From Actinoplanes missouriensis 431 (GTDB lineage Bacteria > Actinomycetota > Actinomycetes > Mycobacteriales > Micromonosporaceae): a stretch of DNA of 64,000 nt. The stretch is from NCBI RefSeq assembly GCF_000284295.1, contig NC_017093.1, positions 3,224,001-3,288,000 of the forward strand. The letters run 5' to 3'. Both the position numbers and the translations under genes were made by a program. The stretch's first letter is position 1. Every line of letters starts with the position of its first letter. Below are positions 27,620 through 36,965 of this stretch, piece by piece. The notes below the pieces were generated by a model. That model was not told the origin of the DNA and did no database searches. It was given only the letters and a program-made list of their open reading frames with translations.

Positions 27620-28599
27620 GCCGCCGGCACCAGGGAGAAGTCGACCACCGACTCCGGTGTCAGGCCGGGCGGGATCAGCGCGCCGCTTCGCAGCGTGGCG
27701 ATGGCCGCGGCGACCCGGTTCTTGTCGATCTCGCCGGACGGTTTCACGGCCGGCGCCATCAGGGTGATCTCCCCGACCGCGGCCGTCACGTCGGCGGCCG
27801 GCTGCGCCTTCTTCAGGATCTGCGCGGCCTCGTCGGGATGCTCCATGGTGTAGCGCAGGCCCCGCAGCGCCGCGTCCCGGAACCGGCGCACCAGGTCCGG
27901 ATCCTTCTCGATCACCGCGGTCGTGCTGACCAGCCCGTTGCCGAACAGCCCGGGGAGGAACTCGCTGTACGGCAGGACGACGGTCTTCTTGCCGCCGGCC
28001 GCCTTGGAGATGCCGCGGGCGCCGATCAGGAACGTGCTGAGCGCGTCGACCCGGCCGCTGGCGAGCAGTGCCGGGAGCTGGGCGGGCGGCGCGTTCACCC
28101 AGGTGACCTTGTTCGCGTCGATGCCGGCCAGTTTCGCGTACGCCGGGAAGAGCAGCTGGTTGACCGAGCCGGTCGCCGCGCCCAGCGTGCGGCCTTCGAG
28201 GTCGCGCGGCCCGGTGACGCCGGCGCCCTCCAGCGCGATGATCGAGACGAGGGTCTGCTGGTGGATCGCGGCGAATGCCCGGATGTCGCGGGCCTGGCCG
28301 GTGCCGGCCAGGATCCAGGTGCCGGTCATGTCGAGGTTCGCGAACTGGGCCTGACCGGCGCTGAGCACCTTGACGTTCTCGCCGGTGGCGGCGCCGAGCC
28401 GGATGGTGACGTCGAGCCCGGCGTCGCGGAAGTAGCCCTTCTCCTGGGCGACCCAGGCGAAGGCGTCGCGGCCGACCGCGCCGAAGGCGGTCAGGTAGGT
28501 GACCTTGTCGGCCTCGGTGGACGGGGAGTCCTCGGTGTCGTTGCAGCCCGCGGCGAGCAGGACGGCGACGATCAGGACAAGTGTGAAGATCCGCTTCAT
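27616..28599 (-). CDS. ABC transporter substrate-binding lipoprotein (NMT1/SsuA-like)
   Basis: 327 residues. The start at 28599 (MKRIFTLVLIVAVL) has GGGGATC about 9 bases upstream and leads to lipobox LLAAGC. The mature part has FAWVAQEKGYFRDAGLDVTI, GENVKVLSAGQAQFAN and GATGSVNQLL, typical of NMT1/SsuA-like proteins that bind nitrate, sulfonates, taurine or pyrimidine thiamine precursors. It heads the four-gene operon and is followed by the methyltransferase with a 4-base overlap. The ligand is unknown. Confidence 0.88.
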   Translation of the reverse strand: MKRIFTLVLIVAVLLAAGCNDTEDSPSTEADKVTYLTAFGAVGRDAFAWVAQEKGYFRDAGLDVTIRLGAATGENVKVLSAGQAQFANLDMTGTWILAGTGQARDIRAFAAIHQQTLVSIIALEGAGVTGPRDLEGRTLGAATGSVNQLLFPAYAKLAGIDANKVTWVNAPPAQLPALLASGRVDALSTFLIGARGISKAAGGKKTVVLPYSEFLPGLFGNGLVSTTAVIEKDPDLVRRFRDAALRGLRYTMEHPDEAAQILKKAQPAADVTAAVGEITLMAPAVKPSGEIDKNRVAAAIATLRSGALIPPGLTPESVVDFSLVPAA

Positions 28600-28716
28600 T
28601 GCCATGATCCCCCGCATCGGTGGCAAATGCGATCAAACGATACCTCTCGATGTGCATGATCGGTGCGGATCGGACGCGGGTGTGTGCGTGATGCCGATTC
28701 GGCCACCCGCCGGCGG

Positions 28717-31700
28717 TCAGTGACGGGTGGGCGCCGTCCAGCGCTCCAGGACGCTGCGCAGCTCGTCGGCGTCGATCGGCTTGGCGAGGAAGTCGTCCAT
28801 CCCGGCCTGCCGGGCCCGCCGGCGGTCCTCCTTGAGCACGCCCGCGGTCATCGCGATGATCGGGATGTGCTCGCCGGGCGCCTCGGTGCGGCGCAGCTCC
28901 TCGGTGGCCTGGTAACCGTCGAGTTTGGGCATCTGACAGTCCATCAGCACGGCCTGGTAGGGATGGCTGCGCGCGAGTTCCAGGGCCTCGGCGCCGTTGC
29001 TGGCGATGTCGACGTCGTAGCCGAGCGTGGCCAGGGTGTCGGTGGCCACGATCTGGTTGATCTCGTTGTCCTCGGCGAGCAGGACCCGTCCCCGCGTGGA
29101 CGGTGCAGGGCCGTCCGGGCCGGGCTGATCGTCGCCGGCGGCGCCGGTGGGCAGGCGCTGCAGCAGGTAGTTGTAGAGCGTCGAGGGGCCCACCGGCTTG
29201 GCGAGGACGTCGACGCCGTCGGTGTCGGTGAGGCCGTGGTCGGTGGACGGGTCGCGGGTGACGAGCAGGATGTTCGGCCGGGGCAGCCCGGGTGTGGCGA
29301 GGATCGTGCGGACCAGGGCCGGGCCGCCGATGTCGGGCAGGTGCTCGTCGATGACCGCCACGTCGAACGGCGTGCCGTCCCGGTCCGCGGCGGTCAGCTC
29401 CCGCGCCGCCGCCTCGGCGGTCGCGGCCGCCTGCACCGACAGCCCCCAGGCGCTGCCGTGCTCGGCGAGGAACTGCCGGCTGGTGTGATTGCCGTCGGCG
29501 ATCAGCAGCCGCTGGACGGCCAGCTCGTCGCGGATCCGCCGGGGCCGGCGGGCGTACTCCTCGGCCCGTTGCAGCGGCAGCGTGAAGAAGAAGCGGCTGC
29601 CCCGGCCGGGACGGCTCTGCACCTCGAGGCGCCCGCCCATCAGCTCGACGAGCTGGCGGCTGATCGTCAGGCCCAGCCCGGTCCCGCCGAACTCGCGGGC
29701 GTGGCTGCCGTCGGCCTGGGTGAACGGCTCGAAGAGCGAGGCGATCCGGTCGGCGTCGATACCGATGCCGGTGTCGATGATGCTGAACGTGAACCGGTCA
29801 CCGTGGTCCGCAGGGTCGAGCCGGAGCAGCACATGGCCCTCGTGGGTGAACTTGACGGCGTTGCCGACGAGGTTGAGCAGGACCTGGCGGATCCGGCCCT
29901 CGTCGCCGTGCACGGCCGCGGGCAGGTCCGCCGGGTAGTAGGTGAGAATGTCCAGGTCCTTGTCCCGCGCGGCCGCGGCGCCGGCATGTGCCACGTCCTC
30001 GACCAGGGCGCCGAGGTCGAACGGGGCGTCGACCAGCTCCACCTTGCCGGCCTCGATCTTGGAGAAGTCCAGGATGTCGTTGATGATCGCCAGCAGCGCT
30101 CGTGCCGACGTGCGGATGGCCTCGCCGTACCGGCGCTGGGCCGGCTGCAGCGGGGTGTCCAGGAGGAGCTTGGTCAGCCCGATGACGCCGTTCATCGGGG
30201 TCCGGATCTCGTGGCTGACCATGGCGACGAACTGCGATTTGAGCCGGGCGGCGGCGAGCGCCTCGTCGCGGGCGGCGGCGAGCGCCTGCTCGGTCCGGCG
30301 GCGTTCGGTGTCGTCGCGGGCGACCGCATAGATCACGCCCTCCTGGTCGGCCGCCGTGGCGGTCCAGTTCAGCCACCGATAGTCGCCGCCGCTCGTCCGG
30401 AAGCGGTTCTCGAAGGCGATCGCCGGGCGGCCGACGGTGAGCCCGGCCGCGGCGTCCGCGGTGCGACCGATGTCGTCCGGGTGGATGAACTCGACGTACG
30501 GCCGGCTCACCAGCTCGTCGGCGGAAAAGCCGAGCACCTGTTCCCAGACCGGGTTGACCCGCTTGAAGTAGCCGTCGGTGCTGGCGATGCAGAGCAGGTC
30601 ACGCGACATCGTGAAGAAGTGGTCCAGCTGGCGGGCCATCCGCTGCCGCTCCGCCTCGTCCCGGTCCCGCCGGGTCAGGTCGCGGTAGGTGACGACCGAC
30701 ATGTGGGCGTGGTCGTCGGTGCGCAGCGCGGACATCGTGACGTGGACCGGCACCCGATGGCCGTCGGCGTGGACGACCTCGGTGTTGAACTCGAGCCGCC
30801 CGGACGAGCCGGATCGCTCACCGGCCCGAGGCGCCGGCCACCACGGGTACGGCGGCCGGCGTCCGACGACGTCGCCCGCGGCGTACCCGGTGAGCTCGCA
30901 CCAGCGCGGGTTGACGTGCAGCACCTGGCCGTCCGGCGCGAGCGTCAGCACCCCCTCGTTCAGCGAGGCCATCACCGTCTCGTTGAAGTCGCGCTGCTCA
31001 CGGAGCTGGTCGATCAGCTCGGTCTGCCGCTGGTCCGCCTCGTCGAGGACCGCGCCGGCGCGCAGCAGGACGACGTGGAGGGCGAGGAACAGCGCGCTGA
31101 GCGCGATGGTGACCACGAGCCCGTCGACGGCGATCCCGGTACGGGTGATGGTCGCGATGACCGCACCGATCAGCACGACCACGGCCGCCATCGCGGGGGC
31201 GAGATGGCGGACTGTCCGGCCGCCGAGGCGCGGGCTGGTGTAGATCCGCACGGTCAGGCCGTCGCGCCGGCAGGCGATCACCGCGACGGCGAGCAGCAGC
31301 AGGGTGACCTGCGTCGGGATCGGCATCACGTAGCCGCGCAGCTCCCGCGACACCGCGTCCAGGCCGAGGAAGGTGCCCAGGCCGGCGACGGCGACCACGA
31401 GCGCGCCGGTCGCCGCGAGCAGCTGCGCGGGCCGCCGCCCACGGCGGGCGTCGGTGTCCAGCAGCAGCAGGCTCAGGCCGATGAGCAGGAGAACGAGCGG
31501 GGACCGTACCGGCGACGGGCCCTGCGCCAGGTAGGTCGACGGGCTGGCCTCACCCCTGCCGAGCGCGAGCAGGTCGGGCAGTCCGGTGTCCAGGAAGCCG
31601 AATCGCTTGAGGATGCCGGATCCAGCCGCGGCCACCACCAGGGCGGCGAGGCCATAGCCCGTCCAGCGGCGGTAGCGGCCGGTGCGGGCCGGGGCCAGCA

Positions 31701-31914
31701 GCAGCAGCGCGAGGCAGGTGAGCAGGCTCAGGACCGCGATGCTCGGGGCCATCGGCGGCCAGCCGGGAATGACGCTGATCATCACCTCGACGCGGAGCAG
31801 GTATCCCAGCACCACGCCCGTGGCGACGAGTCCGGCGAGGGTGGCGGCGGCGGTCCCGAGCGGCGGACGCCTGCGGAACGGAAACCCGCCCGAAATACTC
31901 ACAATAAGGAGCAT
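28717..31914 (-). CDS. membrane hybrid sensor histidine kinase, PAS-PAS-HK-REC-REC
   Basis: 1065 residues. About eight membrane segments (20-290) form an uncharacterised sensor module, followed by PAS domains (about 305-420 and 425-545), HisKA with VSHEIRTPMNGVIG (His near 566), and an ATPase with LVGNAVKFTHEGH and GGTGLGLTISRQL. The first receiver (about 800-925) has VIDEHLPDIG but an atypical start (LLIADGNH); the second (about 945-1060) is canonical with LAEDNEINQ and LMDCQMPKLDG. The architecture suggests an internal phosphorelay. No output regulator adjoins; the divergent neighbours are also kinases. Confidence 0.9.
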   Translation of the reverse strand: MLLIVSISGGFPFRRRPPLGTAAATLAGLVATGVVLGYLLRVEVMISVIPGWPPMAPSIAVLSLLTCLALLLLAPARTGRYRRWTGYGLAALVVAAAGSGILKRFGFLDTGLPDLLALGRGEASPSTYLAQGPSPVRSPLVLLLIGLSLLLLDTDARRGRRPAQLLAATGALVVAVAGLGTFLGLDAVSRELRGYVMPIPTQVTLLLLAVAVIACRRDGLTVRIYTSPRLGGRTVRHLAPAMAAVVVLIGAVIATITRTGIAVDGLVVTIALSALFLALHVVLLRAGAVLDEADQRQTELIDQLREQRDFNETVMASLNEGVLTLAPDGQVLHVNPRWCELTGYAAGDVVGRRPPYPWWPAPRAGERSGSSGRLEFNTEVVHADGHRVPVHVTMSALRTDDHAHMSVVTYRDLTRRDRDEAERQRMARQLDHFFTMSRDLLCIASTDGYFKRVNPVWEQVLGFSADELVSRPYVEFIHPDDIGRTADAAAGLTVGRPAIAFENRFRTSGGDYRWLNWTATAADQEGVIYAVARDDTERRRTEQALAAARDEALAAARLKSQFVAMVSHEIRTPMNGVIGLTKLLLDTPLQPAQRRYGEAIRTSARALLAIINDILDFSKIEAGKVELVDAPFDLGALVEDVAHAGAAAARDKDLDILTYYPADLPAAVHGDEGRIRQVLLNLVGNAVKFTHEGHVLLRLDPADHGDRFTFSIIDTGIGIDADRIASLFEPFTQADGSHAREFGGTGLGLTISRQLVELMGGRLEVQSRPGRGSRFFFTLPLQRAEEYARRPRRIRDELAVQRLLIADGNHTSRQFLAEHGSAWGLSVQAAATAEAAARELTAADRDGTPFDVAVIDEHLPDIGGPALVRTILATPGLPRPNILLVTRDPSTDHGLTDTDGVDVLAKPVGPSTLYNYLLQRLPTGAAGDDQPGPDGPAPSTRGRVLLAEDNEINQIVATDTLATLGYDVDIASNGAEALELARSHPYQAVLMDCQMPKLDGYQATEELRRTEAPGEHIPIIAMTAGVLKEDRRRARQAGMDDFLAKPIDADELRSVLERWTAPTRH

Positions 31915-31959
31915 TCCAGCTACCGTGAGACTGAGGTTCGGGTTTCCGTGGAGTCATGG

Positions 31960-32799
31960 ATGGTCGTGGGGCAGGGCAGCGGCGGAGACGGCCGGAGTCG
32001 CGTCGTCGCCCTCGGCGCGCCGTTCGACCAGGCCGCGCCGTTCGACCAGGCCGCGCTGTCGAAGCTGGGGCACGAGCTGCGCGGCCCGCTCACCGGCATC
32101 ATCGGCCTGTCCGGCCTGATCTCCCGCAAGATGACGCAGGGCGGCGGCGATCCGGCCCAGTGGGCGCGCCAGCTCGAGATGATCCGGGGCAGCGCCGCTG
32201 AGCTGCTCACCACGGCCGAGCGGGTCAGCGACCTGGCCCGGCTCGGCGCGGAACCACCCGGCGAGAGCAGCGCGTTCGACTGCCGCCCGGTCGTCACCGA
32301 GGTCGCCGAGGCGCTGCGCCCCGCCGCCGCCGAGCGTGGCAGGCGCATCGTCACCGGGATCCCGCCCGAGCCGGTCGGCGTCACCGGCGACCCGGACGAC
32401 CTGCGGCGGCTGCTCGTCGAACTGGTCGACAACGCCGTCAAGTACGGCGACGGGACCGAGCTTCACCTGGACGTCCGGCGCGACAGCGCGACGCCGGAGA
32501 TCGACGTGCGCGACGACGGCCCGGGCATCGCCCCGGACGAGCTGGGCCGGGTGCTGCGGCCGTTCGAGCGGGGCGCCGCAGCGCACGAGCGGGGCGAGAC
32601 CGGCACCGGGCTCGGACTGTGCATCGCGGCGCGGCTGGCCACCCGGTCGGGGGCGCGCCTCGCGATGCACAGCGGCCCCGCCGGCACGCGCGCCACGGTC
32701 ACCCTGGTCGCCACGCAGGCGCCCGAGCAGCCCGGACAATCGGAGCACCCATGGCCACCATCCTCGTCGTCGACGACCGCGCCGCCAACCGGGAGGTAG
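31960..32799 (+). CDS. cytoplasmic sensor histidine kinase
   Basis: 279 residues: HisKA with KLGHELRGPLTGIIGLSG (His near 34) and an HATPase with LVELVDNAVKYGDG, RDDGPGIAPDEL and TGTGLGLCIAARLA. There is no sensor domain or membrane segment, so it must be directed by a partner. The ATG at 31960 has GTGGAG 7 bases upstream. An exact 18-base duplication (32017-32052) doubles APFDQA. The last 49 bases overlap the next hybrid kinase gene in another frame, implying coupled expression. Confidence 0.82.
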   Translation: MVVGQGSGGDGRSRVVALGAPFDQAAPFDQAALSKLGHELRGPLTGIIGLSGLISRKMTQGGGDPAQWARQLEMIRGSAAELLTTAERVSDLARLGAEPPGESSAFDCRPVVTEVAEALRPAAAERGRRIVTGIPPEPVGVTGDPDDLRRLLVELVDNAVKYGDGTELHLDVRRDSATPEIDVRDDGPGIAPDELGRVLRPFERGAAAHERGETGTGLGLCIAARLATRSGARLAMHSGPAGTRATVTLVATQAPEQPGQSEHPWPPSSSSTTAPPTGR

Positions 32800-34766
32800 C
32801 CCGGATGACCCTCGACGACGGCGGTCACCACGTCGTCGAGGCCGCGGAGGGCGCGCAGGCCCTGGACCTGGCGCGCCGGATCCACCCCGATCTGGTCCTC
32901 GCCGACGTGGTCATGCCGGGGATCGACGGGTACGAGTTCGTCCAGCGGCTGCGCGCGGACACCGCCACCGCGGGCATCCCGGTCGTGCTCTACACCGCGA
33001 ACTACCGGCCGGAGGAGGCCGCGCCGCTGGCGTCCGCGTACGGCGCCAACCAGATCATCTCCAAGTCGGCCGACCCCGAGCAGCTGCTGATCGCCGTCGA
33101 GCAGGCGCTGCACGCGTCACCGCTGCCGCCGCACAGCCCGGCACCGTCCGCCGATCACCTGCGCACGGTCAACGCCAAGCTGGTGGAGAAGGTGCTCGCG
33201 CTGGACGAGAGCGAGGCCCGCTTCGGCGCGCTCGCTGATGTCTCGCCGGTCGGCATCGTGACCGGCGACAACGAGCTGTCCGCCACGTACGTCAACCCGC
33301 GCCTCGCCGACATCACCGGCCTGACCGCCGAGGACCTGCTCGGACCCGGCTGGATGTGCTGCCTGCCGGCCGGCGAGCGGGCCCGGCTGCGGCGCGACGG
33401 CGTGCCCCGGGCCCAGACCGCCCTGCACGGCGACGTGACCCTGGCCGATCACCGGCGCCGCTGGCTGCACACCACGATCCGGCCGATCACCGACGACAAT
33501 CAGGACCACACCGGCTTCGTCGCCACGATCGACGACGTCACCGCGCTGATCGAGGCCGAGCAGCGCCGGCACGCCGACGAGCGGGAGCGGGAGGCCGCCG
33601 AGCGCCGCCGGATCGCCGAACGGTTCGAGAGCCTGGCCCGGCTCTCCGGCGCGGTGGCCCACGACTTCAACAACATCCTCAACATCATTCTGTCGTTCAG
33701 CGAGTTCATCCAGGACGAGCTGCGCGACGCGGTCGGCGCGCCGCTGGACGCTGCCCGGGCCGCACCCATGCTCGACGACCTCGGCAACATCCACCGGGCC
33801 GGCAAGCGCGCCGCCCACCTCGCCCACCAGCTGCTCACCTTCGGCGGCCGGGAGATCGTGCAGCCGGTGGTGATCAACCCGAACGCCGTGGTCGACGAGG
33901 TCCGGGCCATGATCGACTCCAGCATCGGGCGGCAGATCACGGTCAGCGTCGAGCTCGACCCGGACGCCGGCAACGTCGTGGTCGACAGCAACCAGCTCAG
34001 CCAGGTGCTGCTCAACCTGGCGGTCAACGCCCGCGACGCGATGCCGCACGGCGGCCATCTCGCGCTCAGCACCCGGCACCTGCGCACCGCGGAGGTGAGC
34101 CGGGGCCTGCCACCGGGGGAGTACGTCCACATCGCGGTCCGCGACGACGGCGAGGGCATGCCCCCGGACGTGGTGGACCGGGCGATCGAGCCGTTCTTCA
34201 CGACCCGGCCGAAGGGGCACGGCACCGGCCTGGGCCTGGCGACCGCGTACGGCATCATGCGGCAGGCTTCCGGTGACCTGCTCATCGAGTCCGCGCCGGG
34301 GGAGGGCACCACCATCAACCTCTATCTGCCGGCCACCGACGAGGCGGCGCCCGCGCCGGTCGCTCCGGCGAGCGTCACCGCCGACGCCGGCCGGACCGTC
34401 CTGGTCGCCGACGACGAGGACGGCGTCCGCGAGGTGGCGGCCCGGATCCTGACCAGGGCCGGCTATCACGTCCTGCGCGCCGCCAACGGGCAGGAGGCCC
34501 TGGATCTCACCCGGACCCATGCCGGCCCGATCGACGTGGTGCTCTCCGACGTGGTCATGCCGCACATGAACGGTCCGGAGCTGGCCGCCGCCCTCCGTGA
34601 GGACCATCCCGGGCTGCCGGTGCTCTACATGTCCGGGTACGCGGATCCGCTCATGAGCGAGCAGGGCATCGTCGACGGCGGCGTCACCGTCGTCGGCAAA
34701 CCGTTCACCACGGAGGAGCTGCTGTCGGCGGTGGCCGGCACGCTCTTGAGTATCGACAGGTCGTGA
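32751..34766 (+). CDS. REC-PAS-histidine kinase-REC hybrid
   Basis: 671 residues without membrane segments. An N-terminal receiver (Asp52 in LADVVMPGIDG) is followed by a PAS domain (about 145-275), HisKA with GAVAHDFNNILNI (His near 305), an HATPase with LLNLAVNARDAMP and GTGLGLATAYGI, and a C-terminal receiver (about 540-665, VLSDVVMPHMNG). The HDFNN form of the H-box is common in cytosolic hybrid kinases. It starts inside the preceding kinase gene, so the upstream kinase may phosphorylate its N-terminal receiver. Confidence 0.88.
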   Translation: MATILVVDDRAANREVARMTLDDGGHHVVEAAEGAQALDLARRIHPDLVLADVVMPGIDGYEFVQRLRADTATAGIPVVLYTANYRPEEAAPLASAYGANQIISKSADPEQLLIAVEQALHASPLPPHSPAPSADHLRTVNAKLVEKVLALDESEARFGALADVSPVGIVTGDNELSATYVNPRLADITGLTAEDLLGPGWMCCLPAGERARLRRDGVPRAQTALHGDVTLADHRRRWLHTTIRPITDDNQDHTGFVATIDDVTALIEAEQRRHADEREREAAERRRIAERFESLARLSGAVAHDFNNILNIILSFSEFIQDELRDAVGAPLDAARAAPMLDDLGNIHRAGKRAAHLAHQLLTFGGREIVQPVVINPNAVVDEVRAMIDSSIGRQITVSVELDPDAGNVVVDSNQLSQVLLNLAVNARDAMPHGGHLALSTRHLRTAEVSRGLPPGEYVHIAVRDDGEGMPPDVVDRAIEPFFTTRPKGHGTGLGLATAYGIMRQASGDLLIESAPGEGTTINLYLPATDEAAPAPVAPASVTADAGRTVLVADDEDGVREVAARILTRAGYHVLRAANGQEALDLTRTHAGPIDVVLSDVVMPHMNGPELAAALREDHPGLPVLYMSGYADPLMSEQGIVDGGVTVVGKPFTTEELLSAVAGTLLSIDRS

Positions 34767-34855
34767 CTGGCTGCGCACCGGCAACCGGTGGGGTGATGTG
34801 ACGATCGGCGAGGCCCGGTTCGGCTCCGCGATCACCGGACGGCCGCCGTGGGCGC

Positions 34856-36481
34856 TCAGGTGTCGCGGCGCTCCCGGATCCAGGCGGTCGCGTCGGCGTA
34901 GGCCCGCCGCACCGACGCGCCGACCCGCTCGTCACCGCGGTAGACCTCGACCAGCTCGGTCAGGCCGTCGACGCGCAGCTGCTTGCGGACCCGCTCATTC
35001 GCCGACACCAGCATCAGCCTGCTGTCGCAGGCCCGCAGCGCCTCCGCGTACCGGCGCACCACGCCCAGGAAGGTGGTGTCCAGCTGCTCACGCCCGCGCA
35101 GCCGGATGATCACCACGCAGTTCCGGGCCGGCGCCGGCAGTTGTTCCTCCAGCACCCGGGCGGCGGCGAACATCAGGCTTCCGTACGGCTGGAGCACCAC
35201 CACCTCGTCGCCGGCCAACGCGGCCGGCGGGTCGGACTCCACCACCCGTCCGCCGTCGTCCAGCTGCCACCGCCGGATCGTCACCTGATGCGACTGGCGG
35301 ATCACGTGCAGGACCACCGACAGCCCGACGCCGGCCAGCACGGCGTACTGCAGCGGGATCAGCATCGTCAGGACGAACGTGCTGACCAGCACCGTCTTCT
35401 GCACGCCGCCGGTGCGCCACACCGCCGCCAGCGCGGCCGGTTTGATCGTGCGCAGGCCGATCAGCATCAGCAGGCCCGCGAGCGCCGGCATGACGATCCG
35501 CCCGACCACGTCCGCGAACGCCATGACGACCACGGCCATCACCGCGGCGGCGATGAACAGCGACAGCCGGGAGCGGGCCCCGGCGGCCCGGTTCAGGCTG
35601 GTCCCGGAGACCGAGCCGCCCACCGGCATGCCCTGGAACACTCCGGAGGTGACGTTCGCGGCGCCCTGGCCGACGAAGTCACGGGACGCGTCCGGGTACC
35701 GGCCGTCCGGGTTCGGGAAACCGGCCGAGATGGCCGCACCCTGCAGCAGCCCCACGAACGCGAGCGCCAGCGCCGGCACCAGCAGCCCCGGAACGGCCCG
35801 CGGATCGGGGGCGACAGGCATCGGCAGCGCGTTCGGCACGGCGCTGAGATCCTCGACGACGCGCACCCCGGTCCAGCCCAGCAGCGGCACCGCGACCGAG
35901 GTGACGACGACCGCGACGACCAGGCCGAACGCGCCGACCCGGGTGCGCTCCAGGAGCAGGATCAGCGCGATCGTGACCGCTCCGGTGGCGACCGACTGCG
36001 CGTCCAGGAGAGTGGGGTGCAGCAGGGTGTCCAGGGCACGCAGCACCCGGTTGGCGCCGTCGGCCTCGTACCCGGTGAAGTTGGAGAGCTGGCCCAGGAC
36101 GATGTTGACGCCGACCGCGCTGAGGAACGCCACCATCACCGTGTTCGGCACGAACCGCAGCACGAACCCGAGCCGCAGCAGACCCGCCACCACCATGATC
36201 AGTCCGGTCAGCATGGAGAGCGTGAACAGCGCCCGCGCCGGGTCGGCGGCGGCGTGGACCGAGGGCACGTCGGCCACGATGATGCCCATCGCGCCGGTGC
36301 CCTGCACGGCCATGAACGCCGAACTGGTGAAGACCGCGCCGCCGAGCGTGCCGAACAAGTAGGCGTAGAGCCCGGCCAGCGGGTTGACCCCGGCGAGCAG
36401 GCCGGAGGCGAGACCGTCGGGCACGCTCTCCACGCCGAGCACCACACCGGCGACGGTGTCCTTCCGGAAGGTCTTCTTCAC
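34856..36481 (-). CDS. SulP-family anion transporter with STAS domain
   Basis: 541 residues from GTG 36481. The SulP membrane core (about 10-405) shows ESVPDGLASGLLAGVNPLAG, where the usual start reads aIPqalAyalvAG, and a later GGSVSGTSLNRAAGARS loop. The C-terminal cytoplasmic STAS domain (about 430-530) has RLRGREQLDTTFLGVVRRYAEAL. SulP proteins carry sulfate, bicarbonate or dicarboxylates; the substrate here is not readable. It is convergent with the signalling block, and a CACCGG-CAA-CCGGTG palindrome lies at 34776-34790 in the gap. Confidence 0.87.
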   Translation of the reverse strand: MKKTFRKDTVAGVVLGVESVPDGLASGLLAGVNPLAGLYAYLFGTLGGAVFTSSAFMAVQGTGAMGIIVADVPSVHAAADPARALFTLSMLTGLIMVVAGLLRLGFVLRFVPNTVMVAFLSAVGVNIVLGQLSNFTGYEADGANRVLRALDTLLHPTLLDAQSVATGAVTIALILLLERTRVGAFGLVVAVVVTSVAVPLLGWTGVRVVEDLSAVPNALPMPVAPDPRAVPGLLVPALALAFVGLLQGAAISAGFPNPDGRYPDASRDFVGQGAANVTSGVFQGMPVGGSVSGTSLNRAAGARSRLSLFIAAAVMAVVVMAFADVVGRIVMPALAGLLMLIGLRTIKPAALAAVWRTGGVQKTVLVSTFVLTMLIPLQYAVLAGVGLSVVLHVIRQSHQVTIRRWQLDDGGRVVESDPPAALAGDEVVVLQPYGSLMFAAARVLEEQLPAPARNCVVIIRLRGREQLDTTFLGVVRRYAEALRACDSRLMLVSANERVRKQLRVDGLTELVEVYRGDERVGASVRRAYADATAWIRERRDT

Positions 36482-36596
36482 GCCCCGATCCTCGGACCCG
36501 TCCCGTCCCGGCACGCCATCCACGGCGAATGAACCCGGGCGTGGCAGGCTCGGGGAACGCAGTGCCGACGGATCGACGCGAGGAAGGAAAACGGCG

Positions 36597-36935
36597 ATGG
36601 GGTACGACCGTGAGCTCGCCGAACGGATCCGTGAGGTCCTCTCCGGACGGCCGGTGCGGGAGGTGAGCATGTTCGGCGGACTGACCTTCATGGTCAACGA
36701 CAAGATCGCCGTCACCGCGAACACCGGGGGCGACCTGATGGTCCGCTGCGACCCGGACCGCGTCGACGACCTGCTCGACCGCGACGGCGCCCAGTGGCCG
36801 TCGATGCGCGGCCGGCGGATGAGCAAGGGCTGGATCGTCGTGGAGTCCGGGCGCGTCCAGTCCGACGAGGACCTGCGGTCCTGGATCGAGGAGGCCCTCA
36901 CCTACAACGCGAAGACGACCGGCGGCGGCGAGTAG
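36597..36935 (+). CDS. TfoX N-terminal domain protein
   Basis: 112 residues. VSMFGGLTFMVNDKIAV (residues 23-39), ...DLMVRCDP and MRGRRMSKGWIVVE match the TfoX N-terminal domain; the C-terminal helical domain of true TfoX is absent, as usual in actinobacteria. AGGAAGG precedes the ATG. In Gammaproteobacteria TfoX/Sxy controls competence, but no such role is shown for the stand-alone domain. It is divergent from the SulP gene. Confidence 0.82.
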   Translation: MGYDRELAERIREVLSGRPVREVSMFGGLTFMVNDKIAVTANTGGDLMVRCDPDRVDDLLDRDGAQWPSMRGRRMSKGWIVVESGRVQSDEDLRSWIEEALTYNAKTTGGGE

Positions 36936-36965
36936 ACGCCGCCGCCGGGCCGTGACGGGGATCGC

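Noticed and set aside
28663..31959. Plus-strand open frame running from 28663 into the small histidine kinase.
   Set aside because: Only the part from 31960 shows kinase motifs; the rest is the shadow of the divergent hybrid kinase.
34776..34790. CACCGG-CAA-CCGGTG palindrome after the second hybrid kinase.
   Set aside because: The 3-base loop and position fit a weak terminator, but it is short and lacks a T-run, so I mention it only with the SulP gene and do not list it as a feature.
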